From assembly GCA_964570285.1 (NCBI GenBank), contig CAZMXP010000031.1, positions 1 to 62,512 of the forward strand: 62,512 nucleotides of DNA, given 5' to 3'. This document shows positions 32,773 through 42,400 of the stretch, one piece after another (position 1 is the stretch's first letter; every line of letters starts with the position of its first letter). Under the pieces are notes generated by a model. The model searched no databases and was not told the DNA's origin. It saw nothing but the letters and a program-made list of their open reading frames with translations. A program made the position numbers and the translations under genes. The DNA is from CAZMXP01 sp964570285 (GTDB lineage: Bacteria; Planctomycetota; PLA2).

Positions 32773-33992
32773 CCGCCGAAGTCGTCCATGTGGATGTTGC
32801 CCGGCTCGACGCCGAGGCCGTCGAGCATCGCGCGCACCGCGCGCAGCATCGGCGGCGGCCCGCAGAGGTAGTACTCGATCTCCTCCGGCGAGGGGTGGTC
32901 TCGCAGGTAGCGGTCGTGGACGACCTTGTGGATGAAGCCCGTCGGCCCCTTCCAGTCGTCGGCGACGAGCGGCTCCGACAGCGCGACCTCGAAGCGGAAG
33001 TTGGGGTGCTCGCGCGCGAGCCGTTCGAACTCCTCGCGGTAGAAGAGTTCGCGAAGGCTGCGCGCGCCGTACCAGTAGGAGATGCGCCGGAGGGAGCGGC
33101 GCCGCTCGAGAAGCTCGAAGAGGTGGCTGCGCAGGGGCGCCATGCCCGCGCCGCCGCCGATGTAGACCATCTCCGCGCGCGACTCGTGGATGAAGAACTC
33201 GCCGAAGGGGCCCGAGATCGTCACCTCGTCGCCCGGGCGCAAACCGTAGATCCACGACGAGACCTTGCCCGGCGGCGTGCCCTCCGGGGCGCCCGGCGGC
33301 GGCGTCGCGATGCGCACGTTCAGGCGCACGATCCCGCTCTCGCCGGGATCGTTCGCCATCGAGTAGGCGCGCACGGTCGTCTCCGCCGTGCGCGAGACGA
33401 GGTCGAGCAGCCCCTCGCGCCGCCACGCGGCGCGGTCGGCCTCGTCCATCTCGAAGCTGTCGAAGCGGACCTCGTGCGGCGGCGCCTCCACCTGCACGTA
33501 GCCGCCGGCACGGAACCGGAAGGGGGGCTCGGGGGGAAGGTCGAGGATCGTCTCGCGGATGAAGGTCGCGACGTTGCGGTTCGAGCGCACGCGGCAGCGC
33601 CACCGCCGCACGGACCAGACCTCCGGCGGCAGCTCGATGCGCAGGTCGCGCTTCACCGCGACCTGGCACGCGAGACGCACGCCGGCCCGCGCGTCGCGCC
33701 GCCCGATGTGGACGCGCTCCGTCGGCAGCAGCGCGCCGCCCCCCTCGTGCACGCGGACGCGGCAGAGGCCGCAGGTGCCCGAACCGCCGCAGGCGGCGGG
33801 CAGGAAGATGCCCTGCGCGGCGAGGGTGGAGTGGAGCCTGCCGCCGGGCTGCGCCACCACGTCGGGCGCGCCCTCGATGCGGATCGTCACCGTCCCCCGG
33901 GGCAAGAGCAGCCTCCGCGCGGCGGCAATCGCCGCGACGAGCAGCATCACGAGGCCCGTGTAGAGCGCGACGGCGGTCAGGACCTGGACCAT
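32769..33992 (-). CDS. nqrF: Na+-translocating NADH:quinone oxidoreductase subunit F
   Basis: 407 residues, the electron entry subunit. It has one N-terminal helix, a [2Fe-2S] domain with Cys68, Cys74, Cys77 (ACGGSGTCGLCRVRV) and Cys109 (RLACQVAVK), then an FAD domain (RAYSMANDPGESGIVRLNVR) and an NADH-binding domain (MVYIGGGAGMAPLRSHLFEL, YLCGPPPM). NADH is oxidised on the cytoplasmic side. The presence of this flavin/NADH module marks the operon as NQR, not RNF. A G6-CTC-G6 element (33522-33536) encodes DLPPEPPFRF. It is the seventh gene of an apbE-nqrABCDEF-nqrM operon. Confidence 0.95.
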   Translation of the reverse strand: MVQVLTAVALYTGLVMLLVAAIAAARRLLLPRGTVTIRIEGAPDVVAQPGGRLHSTLAAQGIFLPAACGGSGTCGLCRVRVHEGGGALLPTERVHIGRRDARAGVRLACQVAVKRDLRIELPPEVWSVRRWRCRVRSNRNVATFIRETILDLPPEPPFRFRAGGYVQVEAPPHEVRFDSFEMDEADRAAWRREGLLDLVSRTAETTVRAYSMANDPGESGIVRLNVRIATPPPGAPEGTPPGKVSSWIYGLRPGDEVTISGPFGEFFIHESRAEMVYIGGGAGMAPLRSHLFELLERRRSLRRISYWYGARSLRELFYREEFERLAREHPNFRFEVALSEPLVADDWKGPTGFIHKVVHDRYLRDHPSPEEIEYYLCGPPPMLRAVRAMLDGLGVEPGNIHMDDFGG

Positions 33993-34002
33993 CGCGCGCC
34001 TC

Positions 34003-34608
34003 TCACAGCTCGATCCCGAAGAATCCCATGAACGCGAGCGACATCAGCCCCGCGGCCAGGAACGCGAGGCCGAGCCCGCGCAGCCCGCGCGGCGGCTGCG
34101 CGTAGCGGAGGCGCTCGCGGATGCCGGCCATCGCCGCGACCGCGAGCGCCCAGCCGAACCCGGAGCCGAAGCCGTAGACGACGCTCTCGCCGAACCCGTA
34201 GTGGCGATCCACCGCGAAGAGCGTCCCGCCGAGGATCGCGCAGTTGACCGTCAGCAGCGGCAGGAAGATGCCGAGGGCATGGTGGAGCGCGGGCGCGTGG
34301 CGGTCGAGGACCATCTCGAGCACCTGCACCATCGCGGCGATGACGCCCACGTAGACGAGCAGCCCGAGGAAGGTCAGGTCCTGGCCCCCGAGCAGTCCGC
34401 CGCCCGGGCGCGGCAGCAGCAGCTCCCGGTAGATCAGGTTGTTGACCGGCACCGTCACGGTCTGCACGACGAGGATCGCGGCGCCGAGGCCGAGCGCCGT
34501 GCGCACGCGGCGCGAGACGGCGAGGAAGGTGCACAGGCCGAGGAAGAAGGTCAGCGCGAGGTTCTCGATGAACGCGGCGCGCACGAAGAGGTCGAAGGCG
34601 CGTTCCAC
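34003..34608 (-). CDS. nqrE: Na+-NQR subunit E
   Basis: 201-residue membrane subunit with six helices. FIENLALTFFLGLCTFLAVS and LLTVNCAILGGTLFAVD carry the two cysteines that, with those of NqrD, hold the intramembrane iron centre. The GTG start at 34608 shares one base with the nqrD TAG stop and has GGAGGAG upstream; longer in-frame starts would run far into nqrD. Confidence 0.94.
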   Translation of the reverse strand: MERAFDLFVRAAFIENLALTFFLGLCTFLAVSRRVRTALGLGAAILVVQTVTVPVNNLIYRELLLPRPGGGLLGGQDLTFLGLLVYVGVIAAMVQVLEMVLDRHAPALHHALGIFLPLLTVNCAILGGTLFAVDRHYGFGESVVYGFGSGFGWALAVAAMAGIRERLRYAQPPRGLRGLGLAFLAAGLMSLAFMGFFGIEL

Positions 34609-35228
34609 TAGTCCTCCTCCCCCTCCTGCTGGTCGCGCTTCCACGTGCGCAGCCCCCAGATCAGCAGCGCGATCAGGAAGAAGGCGCCCGGGGCGAGGCG
34701 CATCATGCCGCTGGGCTCGAAACTCCCCGCCGGAAGGACCGTCCGCCCGAAGAGCGTGCCCGCCCCGAGCAGCTCGCGGAAGAACGCGACGAGCAGCAGC
34801 ACGAGGCTGTAGCCGAGGCCGTTGCCGACGCCGTCGAGGAAGCTCCGCCAGGGGTCATGGCAGAGCGCGAACGCCTCGGCGCGCCCGAGCACGATGCAGT
34901 TGGTGACGATCAGGCCGACGAAGACCGAGAGCTGCCGCGCCGCCTCGGGCAGGAAGGCCTGCAGGAGTTCGCCCACGACGATGACGAGCGACGCGATGAT
35001 GCAGATCTGCACGAAGATGCGGACGCTGCTCCCGACCTGCCGGCGCAGGAGGCTCACGAGCACGCTCGAGCACGCCACCACCGCCGTCACGCTCGCCGAC
35101 ATCACGAGCGCGTGCTCGAGCCTCTTCGTCACCGCGAGCGCGGAGCAGACGCCGAGCACGAGCAGCGCGACCGGGTTGCGCCTGAAGACCGGATCGAGGA
35201 GCACGTCGCGCCAGCGCGGCTCATCCAT
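34608..35228 (-). CDS. nqrD: Na+-NQR subunit D
   Basis: 206-residue membrane subunit, pseudo-symmetric with NqrE. NPVALLVLGVCSALAVTKRL and GLIVTNCIVLGRAEAFALCH contain the iron-centre cysteines. A Ser/Glu/Asp-rich cytoplasmic tail (KRDQQEGEED) ends the protein. The ATG at 35228 lies inside the end of nqrC (8-base overlap). Confidence 0.94.
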   Translation of the reverse strand: MDEPRWRDVLLDPVFRRNPVALLVLGVCSALAVTKRLEHALVMSASVTAVVACSSVLVSLLRRQVGSSVRIFVQICIIASLVIVVGELLQAFLPEAARQLSVFVGLIVTNCIVLGRAEAFALCHDPWRSFLDGVGNGLGYSLVLLLVAFFRELLGAGTLFGRTVLPAGSFEPSGMMRLAPGAFFLIALLIWGLRTWKRDQQEGEED

Positions 35229-35955
35229 GGTCCACCCCCCGCTTCGCGAGCAGGTCGAGGTAGGGGCCGAACCCCCGCGCCCCCAGCCAGAAACGCAACA
35301 GGTTCTCGACGCCCTCGCTCGTCAGCGAGGCGCCCGAGATCGCATCCACCTCGTAGGCCGCCGTCGCCGATCCCGGCGCGACGCCCCCCTTGACGAGGCG
35401 GATCCGCACCCTCCCGCCGGCGTCGCGCAGCCGCTTGCCGCGCCAGAGCGCCTTCCACGCCGGGTTGTCCACCTCGGCCCCCATGCCCGCCGTCTCCTCG
35501 TGCTCGTGGAAGGTGAGGCCGCGCACCGTGGCGAGATCGCTCTCGATGCAGAGATAGCCCTTCAGCATCGACCACCCCTGCCCCCGCACCGGCAGCACGA
35601 TCGCGACGACGCGACCGAGGTCGCGCACGAGGAAGACGCTCGCGTACCGCTCCCGCGTCCCGATCCCGGCGACGTCCTCCCTCGCCGTCAGCGCGGCGGC
35701 CTCGAGAGGGTCGGCCTCCGCGGCGGGGACGTACTCGCCGCTCTCGAGGTCGACGGTCCTCTCCTCGATGCGCTCGTAGGCGCGCGGCTGCGTGAGGCCC
35801 GCCGCCTCGAGCACGTGGCGGATCCTCCCCTCCTCGCGCATGGCGTCCCGGCGCCCCCGCAGGCCCACGGCCGTCAGCGACACCGCGAGCGAGCAGACGA
35901 CCGCCACCGCCGCCGTCACGACGAAATTGCGCGCCGTCGACTCAGGAGGAGGCAT
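35221..35955 (-). CDS. nqrC: Na+-NQR subunit C (covalent FMN)
   Basis: 244 residues: one N-terminal helix and a periplasmic FMN-binding domain. The flavinylation motif SGASLTSEGV places the FMN-accepting threonine at residue 212, the target of ApbE, encoded at the head of the operon. The motif GLTFHEHEETAGMGAEVDNP is typical of NqrC/RnfG. It overlaps nqrB by 14 bases and nqrD by 8. Confidence 0.94.
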   Translation of the reverse strand: MPPPESTARNFVVTAAVAVVCSLAVSLTAVGLRGRRDAMREEGRIRHVLEAAGLTQPRAYERIEERTVDLESGEYVPAAEADPLEAAALTAREDVAGIGTRERYASVFLVRDLGRVVAIVLPVRGQGWSMLKGYLCIESDLATVRGLTFHEHEETAGMGAEVDNPAWKALWRGKRLRDAGGRVRIRLVKGGVAPGSATAAYEVDAISGASLTSEGVENLLRFWLGARGFGPYLDLLAKRGVDHG

Positions 35956-37033
35956 TCGCCCTCCGGCGCCGGATGTTCGCCGCGGCGACGAACCAGTCGA
36001 TCAGCGGCGCGAAGACGTTCCCGAGCAGGATCACGATCATCACGCTCTCGGAGAAGCCCGGGTTCAGCACGCGGATGACGATGCAGAAGAAGCCGACAAG
36101 GAACCCGTAGACCCACCGGCCCGCGTCGGTCTGCGCCGACGTGACCGGATCCGTCGCCATGAAGACGAGGCCGAAGGCGAAGCCGCCGGTCACCAGATGC
36201 CAGTGCGCGGGCATCGAGAACATCGGGTTCGTCGCGCTGCCCATCGCATGGAAGATCGCCGCCGTGGACGCGCCGCCGAGCAGCATCGAGAGCATCACGC
36301 GCCACGAGGCGATGCGCGTCGCGAGCAGGAAGGCCGCGCCGAGCAGGCAGGCGAGCTTGGAGGTCTCGCCCATCGAGCCGGGCATCGCGCCGAGGAAGGC
36401 GTCGCCCCACGCGAGCGTCACCGCCTTCATGCCCACCGCCGCGTCCGACATCGACACCGCGGTGAGCGGCGTCGCGCAGGTGTAGCCGTCCACCGCGACC
36501 CAGACGGCATCGCCCGCATGCGACGCGGGATACGAGAAGTAGACGAAGGCGCGCGCCGCGAGCGCGGGGTTGACGAAGTTGCGCCCGGTGCCGCCGAAGA
36601 GTTCGCGCGCGAAGACGATGCCGAACGAGATGCCGACGAGGACCTGCCAGAGCGGCACCGTCGGCGGCAGCGTCAGCGGGAAGAGCAGCGCGGTGACCCG
36701 CGCGCCCGGCACCACCGGGCGCCTGCGCGCGAAGGCGAAGAGGCGCTCCCAGAAGAGCGCGCCGAGGCCGCTCACGAGGACGCAGGGCAGGAACCGGAGC
36801 GCGCCGTGCAGCACGCTGTCGTAGAGGCTTGAGGGGTCGGTGCCGCCCCCGAGCCCCCCGAGAATGGCCCCGCGCCAGCCCGCGACGCCCGCTCCGGCGA
36901 GCGCCAGGTTGGCCTCGTGCCCCGTGTTCCACATCGCCATCAGCGCGCACGGGAGCAGGGCGACGAGGACGAGGTTCATCACGCGGCGCAGGTCCCTCGT
37001 CGGCGCGATGTGGGGGGGGCCCGGGGGGGTCAC
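35942..37033 (-). CDS. nqrB: Na+-NQR subunit B (covalent FMN, sodium channel subunit)
   Basis: 363 residues with about ten helices. The FMN attachment region GYTCATPLTAVSM places Thr188 at the position of the flavinylated threonine (SGAT in Vibrio; here TCAT). Other landmarks are FGGTGRNFVNPALAARAFVY and SMPAHWHLVTGGFAFGLVFM. The GTG at 37033 overlaps the nqrA stop (GTGA). The first residues VTPPGPPH are encoded by a C-rich double tract (G8-CCC-G7 on the plus strand, 37012-37029) immediately after the start codon. The soluble N-terminus is shorter than in Vibrio NqrB. Confidence 0.94.
   Translation of the reverse strand: MTPPGPPHIAPTRDLRRVMNLVLVALLPCALMAMWNTGHEANLALAGAGVAGWRGAILGGLGGGTDPSSLYDSVLHGALRFLPCVLVSGLGALFWERLFAFARRRPVVPGARVTALLFPLTLPPTVPLWQVLVGISFGIVFARELFGGTGRNFVNPALAARAFVYFSYPASHAGDAVWVAVDGYTCATPLTAVSMSDAAVGMKAVTLAWGDAFLGAMPGSMGETSKLACLLGAAFLLATRIASWRVMLSMLLGGASTAAIFHAMGSATNPMFSMPAHWHLVTGGFAFGLVFMATDPVTSAQTDAGRWVYGFLVGFFCIVIRVLNPGFSESVMIVILLGNVFAPLIDWFVAAANIRRRRANASS
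37012..37029 (+). repeat. Double G-tract element (G8-CCC-G7) at the nqrB start
   Basis: Occupies codons 2-8 of nqrB on its template strand, between the nqrA stop and the nqrB body. In this position it could influence nqrA-nqrB translational coupling. Confidence 0.8.
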
Positions 37034-38229
37034 GACTCCCTCTCGATCGTGGCGAGCACCGAGCGCAGGTCGGCGCCGAACGCGCCGTGGCCCGGGCAGA
37101 CGTGGGCGCAGAGCGCGAGATCCTCCTCGAGGAGTTCGAGGCAGCCGAGTTCGGTCGCGCGCTCGACGTCGCCGATCTGCAGCGCCTTCAGCAGCGGCGC
37201 CGGCAGCAGGCGGAAGGGGAAGACGCGCTCGTAGGCGCCGATCGGCACGACGGGCCCGGGCGCGGGGCGCGCGACGGGTTCGAGCGCGCAGACCTGCGCG
37301 TCGTAGCGGCCGAGGAAGGCGACCGGCCCCTCGGCGACGCGGCCGCAGAGCGGCGAGCCGCTGACGACGCGCCAACTCCCCGCGCGCGTCCGGCCCGTGA
37401 GCAGGTCTCCGAGCGACGCGCCGAGACGCGTGCGCACGAGGCCGGGCGCCTCGACCCCCGGCCCGGCGACGGAGACGACGCGGGTCGTCGGCAGGCGGCC
37501 CGTGCGGGCGAGCGCGCCGATCGCGGCGACATCCTCGCAGCCGACCTGCCACTGGGGCCGTTCGACGGTCGCGGGCTCGAGCAGGTGCATGTGCGTGCCC
37601 GGCAGGCCCGCCGGATGGGGCCCGTCGAAGTCGTGGACCATGACGCCGCGCACGCCCGCGCCGGGGATGCGCGAGCCCGCCTTTCGGCAGAGCCGCACCG
37701 GCCCCTCCCCGAGCGCGACGAGTTGCGCGAGGCCCGCGAGGAACTCCTCTTCCCGGCCCTCGAGCGCACGCTCGGGGTCGGGGGCGAGCGGCCGCGTGTC
37801 GATGGCGGTGACGAAGATCGACCGCGCGTGCGAGGCGGGGTCGGGGATCCGGCCGAACGGGCGGGCGCGCAGGGCGGTCCAGAGGCCCGACGCGACGAGG
37901 TTCTCCCGGATCCGGGGGTGCGAGAACCGCTCGGCCTCCTCCCCGTCGAGGCGCACGACGACCGAGAGCAGCCGTCGCCTCTCCCCGCGATGGATCGCGA
38001 CGACCTCGCCGGCGCCGGGGGAGGTGAAGCGCACGTCGTCGCGCTCCCGGTCGGCGAAGAGGAGGCCGCCCAGCCGCACCCGCTCCCCCGGCGCCACCGC
38101 GAGCCGGGGGCGGAGCCCCGCGTAGTCCTCGCCGCAGAGCGCGACGGTGCGCACCGGGGGGCCTTCGCGCACGCGCTGCTCCGGGGCGCCGGGCAGCCTG
38201 AGATCGAGGCCGCGGCGGATCCTGATCAT
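37030..38229 (-). CDS. nqrA: Na+-NQR subunit A
   Basis: 399-residue peripheral subunit that binds quinone. It starts MIRIRRGLDLRLPGAPEQ, with VALCGEDYAGLRPRLAVAPG, RFTSPGAGEVVAIHRGERR, FVTAIDTRPLAPDP and FPFRLLPAPLLKALQIGDVE, matching NqrA throughout; the C-terminus CLELLEEDLALCAHVCPGHG replaces the longer tail of Vibrio NqrA (about 446 residues). The ATG overlaps the apbE stop by four bases, and nqrB follows with a GTGA overlap. Confidence 0.94.
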   Translation of the reverse strand: MIRIRRGLDLRLPGAPEQRVREGPPVRTVALCGEDYAGLRPRLAVAPGERVRLGGLLFADRERDDVRFTSPGAGEVVAIHRGERRRLLSVVVRLDGEEAERFSHPRIRENLVASGLWTALRARPFGRIPDPASHARSIFVTAIDTRPLAPDPERALEGREEEFLAGLAQLVALGEGPVRLCRKAGSRIPGAGVRGVMVHDFDGPHPAGLPGTHMHLLEPATVERPQWQVGCEDVAAIGALARTGRLPTTRVVSVAGPGVEAPGLVRTRLGASLGDLLTGRTRAGSWRVVSGSPLCGRVAEGPVAFLGRYDAQVCALEPVARPAPGPVVPIGAYERVFPFRLLPAPLLKALQIGDVERATELGCLELLEEDLALCAHVCPGHGAFGADLRSVLATIERES

Positions 38230-39230
38230 GCGAGCCGGAAGCCGGAGGTACAGACGACCTCCGACCCCTTCGTGACGAGGCAGGCCTCGCAGTCGGGCTG
38301 CTCCTCGACCATCGCCCGCCCGGCGCGGGGGCCGAGCACCATCGCGAGTGTCGCAAGGGCGTCCGCACGGGCCGCGGTCGGCGCGATCACGGTCGCGCTC
38401 GCGAGTTCCGGCGGCGAGCGGCCGGTGCGCGGGTCGAGGATGTGGTGGAGGCTCAAGTCGGGCGTGAAGGGCTGGAAGTAGTCGCCGGAGGTGGCGACCG
38501 CGACCTCCTCCGCCTCGATGCGGCCGAGGAGCGGCACCGGCCCGGGGCGCGGGTGGAGCAGGCCGACGCGCCACGGCGCCCCGCGCGCCCGCCTCCCGCA
38601 CGCGAGCAGGTCGCCCCCCGCTTCGACGAGCACGTTGCCAAACCCGCGGGTGCGCAGGAGCGCCGCCGCCTCGTCGACGATGAACCCCTTGGCGATCCCG
38701 TCGAGGCTGATCGCCGCGCCGGGCCGCGCGAGACGCACGCACGCCGGTCCGAGCACGAGCGAGCGCTGGCCGACGCGGGCGAGCGCGGCTTCGATCTCCG
38801 CCGCGGAGGGCAGCGGCGATTCCGCCTGCCGGCGCGCGCGATAGGTCTCGTAGAGCGGCTGGATCGTGATGTCGAAGGCGCCGCCGCCGAGCGCGTGCAC
38901 CTCGCGCGCGAGCGCGAGCACGGAGCGGAACTCCGGCGACGGGGCCTCGACGACCCCGTGCGTGTTGAGGCGCGAGACCTCGCTTCCGGGCCGGAACCGG
39001 CTCAGCAGCGATTCGAGCGCGGCCATGCGATCGAGCGTCGCCTCCGCGGCCGCCTCCGCCGCCTCGCGGTCGGGACCCGCGACGGTGAGGTGCACGGTGC
39101 TCCCCATCAGGTGCCGTTCGCGCCGCACGGGCGCGCCGCCGCGCCGCGGACGCATCCCCCAGCCGAGCCACGCCCCCGCGCCGGCGAAGGCGGCGACGCG
39201 CAGCAGGGTGCGCCGTGTGAGTGTGACCAT
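38226..39230 (-). CDS. apbE: FAD:protein FMN transferase
   Basis: 334 residues with a twin-arginine-like signal (TRRTLLRVAAFAGAGAWLG). The ApbE fold is clear: HLMGSTVHLTVAG, SRFRPGSEVSRLN, AFDITIQPLYETYRARR, SLDGIAKGFIVDEAA, FGNVLVEAGGDLLACG, VATSGDYFQP, HHILDPRTGRSP and the metal-binding ATVIAPTAARADALATLAMV. It attaches FMN to threonines of NqrB and NqrC in the periplasm. It leads the nqr operon, overlapping nqrA by ATGA, which ensures co-production. The ATG at 39230 is chosen for the signal sequence. Confidence 0.94.
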   Translation of the reverse strand: MVTLTRRTLLRVAAFAGAGAWLGWGMRPRRGGAPVRRERHLMGSTVHLTVAGPDREAAEAAAEATLDRMAALESLLSRFRPGSEVSRLNTHGVVEAPSPEFRSVLALAREVHALGGGAFDITIQPLYETYRARRQAESPLPSAAEIEAALARVGQRSLVLGPACVRLARPGAAISLDGIAKGFIVDEAAALLRTRGFGNVLVEAGGDLLACGRRARGAPWRVGLLHPRPGPVPLLGRIEAEEVAVATSGDYFQPFTPDLSLHHILDPRTGRSPPELASATVIAPTAARADALATLAMVLGPRAGRAMVEEQPDCEACLVTKGSEVVCTSGFRLA

Positions 39231-39406
39231 GGAGGCGGCGCGTAGGCGCAAATGGCTGGCCGCACGCCGGGGGGCCAGAATCCCCGCGCGGCCCGGCGAT
39301 TCGGGGGTTTCTGCGCGCGGAATCCTGCAGTCGCCGGAGCGGCGGCCCCCGGGCCCCCCTCCCATCGCCGTGCGCCGTCGGCACGGACGTTGCGCCGGGG
39401 CGCGCC

Positions 39407-42400
39407 TTGCATGCCACAGCCGAAGCGCGTCCGCCCGTCACGATCGATGGCAACGAGGCGGTCGCGTCGGTCGCGCACCGGCTGAGCGAGTGCATCGCGA
39501 TCTATCCGATCACGCCGTCGTCGCCGATGGCCGAACTCGCCGATCAATGGTCGGCCGAGGGCCGCGCGAACGTCTGGGGCATGGTGCCGGAGGTCGTGCA
39601 GATGCAGTCGGAGGCGGGCGTCGCCGGCGCGATGCACGGCGCGCTGCAGGCGGGGGCGCTCGCGACGACCTTCACCGCGTCGCAGGGGCTCCTGCTGATG
39701 ATCCCCAACCTCTACCGGATCGCGGGGGAACTGACGCCCTTCGTCGTGCACGTGGCCGCCCGCACGGTGGCGACCCACGCCCTGAGCATCTTCGGGGACC
39801 ACTCGGACGTGATGGCCTGCCGCCCGATCGGCCTCGCGATGCTGGCCTCGGGTTCGGTGCAGGAGGCGCACGACCTCGCCGCCGTCGCGCACGCGGCGAC
39901 GCTGCGCGCGCGCGTGCCCTTCCTGCACTTCTTCGACGGCTTCCGCACGTCGCACGAGATGGCCATGGTGGATCTGCTGTCCGACGCGGACCTGCTTGCT
40001 CTCACCGACGGCGCGGCGGTCGAGGCGCACCGGGCGCGCGCGCTGACGCCCGACCGTCCCGTCGTGCGCGGCACCGCGCAGAACCCCGACGTCTTCTTCC
40101 AGGCGCGCGAGGCCGCCGAGCCCTTCCACGCCGCGTGCGCCGGGCACGTGCAGCACGCCATGGACCGGCTCGCGGCGCGCACGGGGAGGCGCTACGGGCT
40201 CGTCGACTACGTCGGCCACCCGGAGGCGGAGCGGGTGCTCGTGCTGATGGGGAGCGGGGCCGAGGCGGTCCACGAGACGGTCGAGTGGCTGCTGCGGCGC
40301 GACGAGCGCGTGGGCGTGCTGAAGGTGCGCCTCTACCGGCCCTTCCCGGCGGCCGCGCTCGTCGCCGCGCTGCCGCGCACCGTGCGCGCGCTCGCGGTGC
40401 TCGACCGGACGAAGGAGCCCGGCGCCGTCGGGGGGCCGCTCTACCTCGACGTGGTCGCGGCGCTGCACGAGGCGCGCGCGCTGCGCGACGCGCGCGTGGT
40501 CGGCGGGCGCTACGGCCTCGCGTCGAAGGAGTTCGACCCCGCGATGGTGCGCGCGGTCTTCGACGAGCTGCGGATGCCCGTACCGAGGAACCACTTCACG
40601 ATCGGCATCGTCGACGACGTGATGCACTCCTCGCTCGCGTGGGAGCGCGACTTCGACCTCGACTTCCCCGGGCGCGTGCAGGCCGTCTTCTACGGCCTCG
40701 GCTCCGACGGCACCGTGGGCGCGAACAAGAACAGCATCCGCATCATCGGCGACGCGACGCGCGCCGCCGCGCAGGGCTACTTCGTCTACGACTCGAAGAA
40801 GGCCGGCGCGATGACGATCAGCCACCTGCGGTTCGGGCCGGGGCCCATCCGCAGCAGCTACCTGATCAAGCGCGCGGGCTTCGTCGGCGTGCACCAGTGG
40901 GGGTTCCTCGACCGGCTCGACGTGCTCAGGCTCGCGGCGCCGGGCGCGACGGTGCTGCTCAACGCGCCGTGCGCGGCGGACGAGGTGTGGGTGCGGCTGC
41001 CGCGGGAGGTGCAGGAGGAGGTGCTGGAGAAGCGGCTGCAGCTCTACTCGATCGACGCGCTCGCGGTGGCGCGCGAGGCGGGGCTCGGGGGGCGCATCAA
41101 CGGCGTCATGCAGACCTGCTTCTTCGCGATCTCGGGCGTGCTGCCCCGCGAGGACGCCATCCGCCGCATCAAGGAGGGGATCGAACGCTCCTACGGCAGG
41201 AAGGGCGAGGAGGTCGTGCGGCGCAACTTCGCGGCCGTGGACCGCGCACTCGAGCACCTCCACCGCGTCGAGATCCCCGGGGTCGCGGCGTCGGGGCGGC
41301 GGCGCGTTCCCGCGGTGCCGGCGGGCGCGCCCGACTTCGTGCGGCGCGTGACCGCGCGGATGCTCGCGCACGAGGGCGACCTGCTGCCGGTGAGCGCCTT
41401 CCCGCCCGACGGCACCTGGCCCACCGGCACCGCGCGCTTCGAGAAGCGCGCCATCGCGATCGACATCCCGGTCTGGGACGAGCGGATCTGCATCCAGTGC
41501 AACAAGTGCGCGCTCGTCTGCCCCCACGCGGCGATCCGCGCGCGCGAGTACGACGCGGGCGCGCTCGCGGGTGCGCCGGCCGCCTTCAAGTCGGTGCCGT
41601 GGAAGGCGCAGGGCGTCCTAGGCCGCGCCTACACGGTGCAGGTCGCGCCGGAGGACTGCACCGGCTGCACGCTCTGCGTCGAGGTCTGCCCCGCCCGCGA
41701 CAAGTCCAACCCGCGCCGCAAGGCGCTCGCCATGCAGCCGATGGAGCCGCTGCGCGCGCAGGAGGCGGAGTCGTTCGAGTTCTTCCTCGCGTTGCCGGAG
41801 GCCGACCGCGCGACCGCCCGGCTCGACGTCAAGGGCAGCCAGCTCCTCGAACCGCTGATCGAGTTCTCGGGCGCCTGCGCCGGCTGCGGCGAGACGCCCT
41901 ACCTGAAGCTCTTGACGCAACTCTTCGGCGACCGGCTCGTGATCGCGAACGCGACCGGCTGCTCGTCGATCTTCGGCGGCAACCTGCCGACGACGCCCTA
42001 CACGACCAACCGCGACGGGCGCGGGCCCGCATGGGCCAACTCGCTCTTCGAGGACAACGCGGAGTTCGGCTACGGCATCCGCATGGGCCTCGACGCGAGG
42101 AGGCGCGAGGCGGAAAGGCTGCTCGCGCGGCTCGCGCCGGAGCTCGGCCACGAGATCGCGCGCGCGCTGCTCGAGGCGGATGCGGGGGGGGCCGGGGGGG
42201 TGAAGGCGCAGCGCGAGCGCGTGGCGGCGCTGAAGGGCCGCCTGCAGGGGCGAGGCGGCGAGGCGGCGCGGCTGCTCGCGCTCGCGGACGACCTCGTGCC
42301 GCGCAGCGTCTGGATCGTCGGCGGCGACGGGTGGGCCTACGACATCGGCTACGGCGGCCTCGACCACGTGCTCTCGTCCGATCGCGACGTGAACATCCTC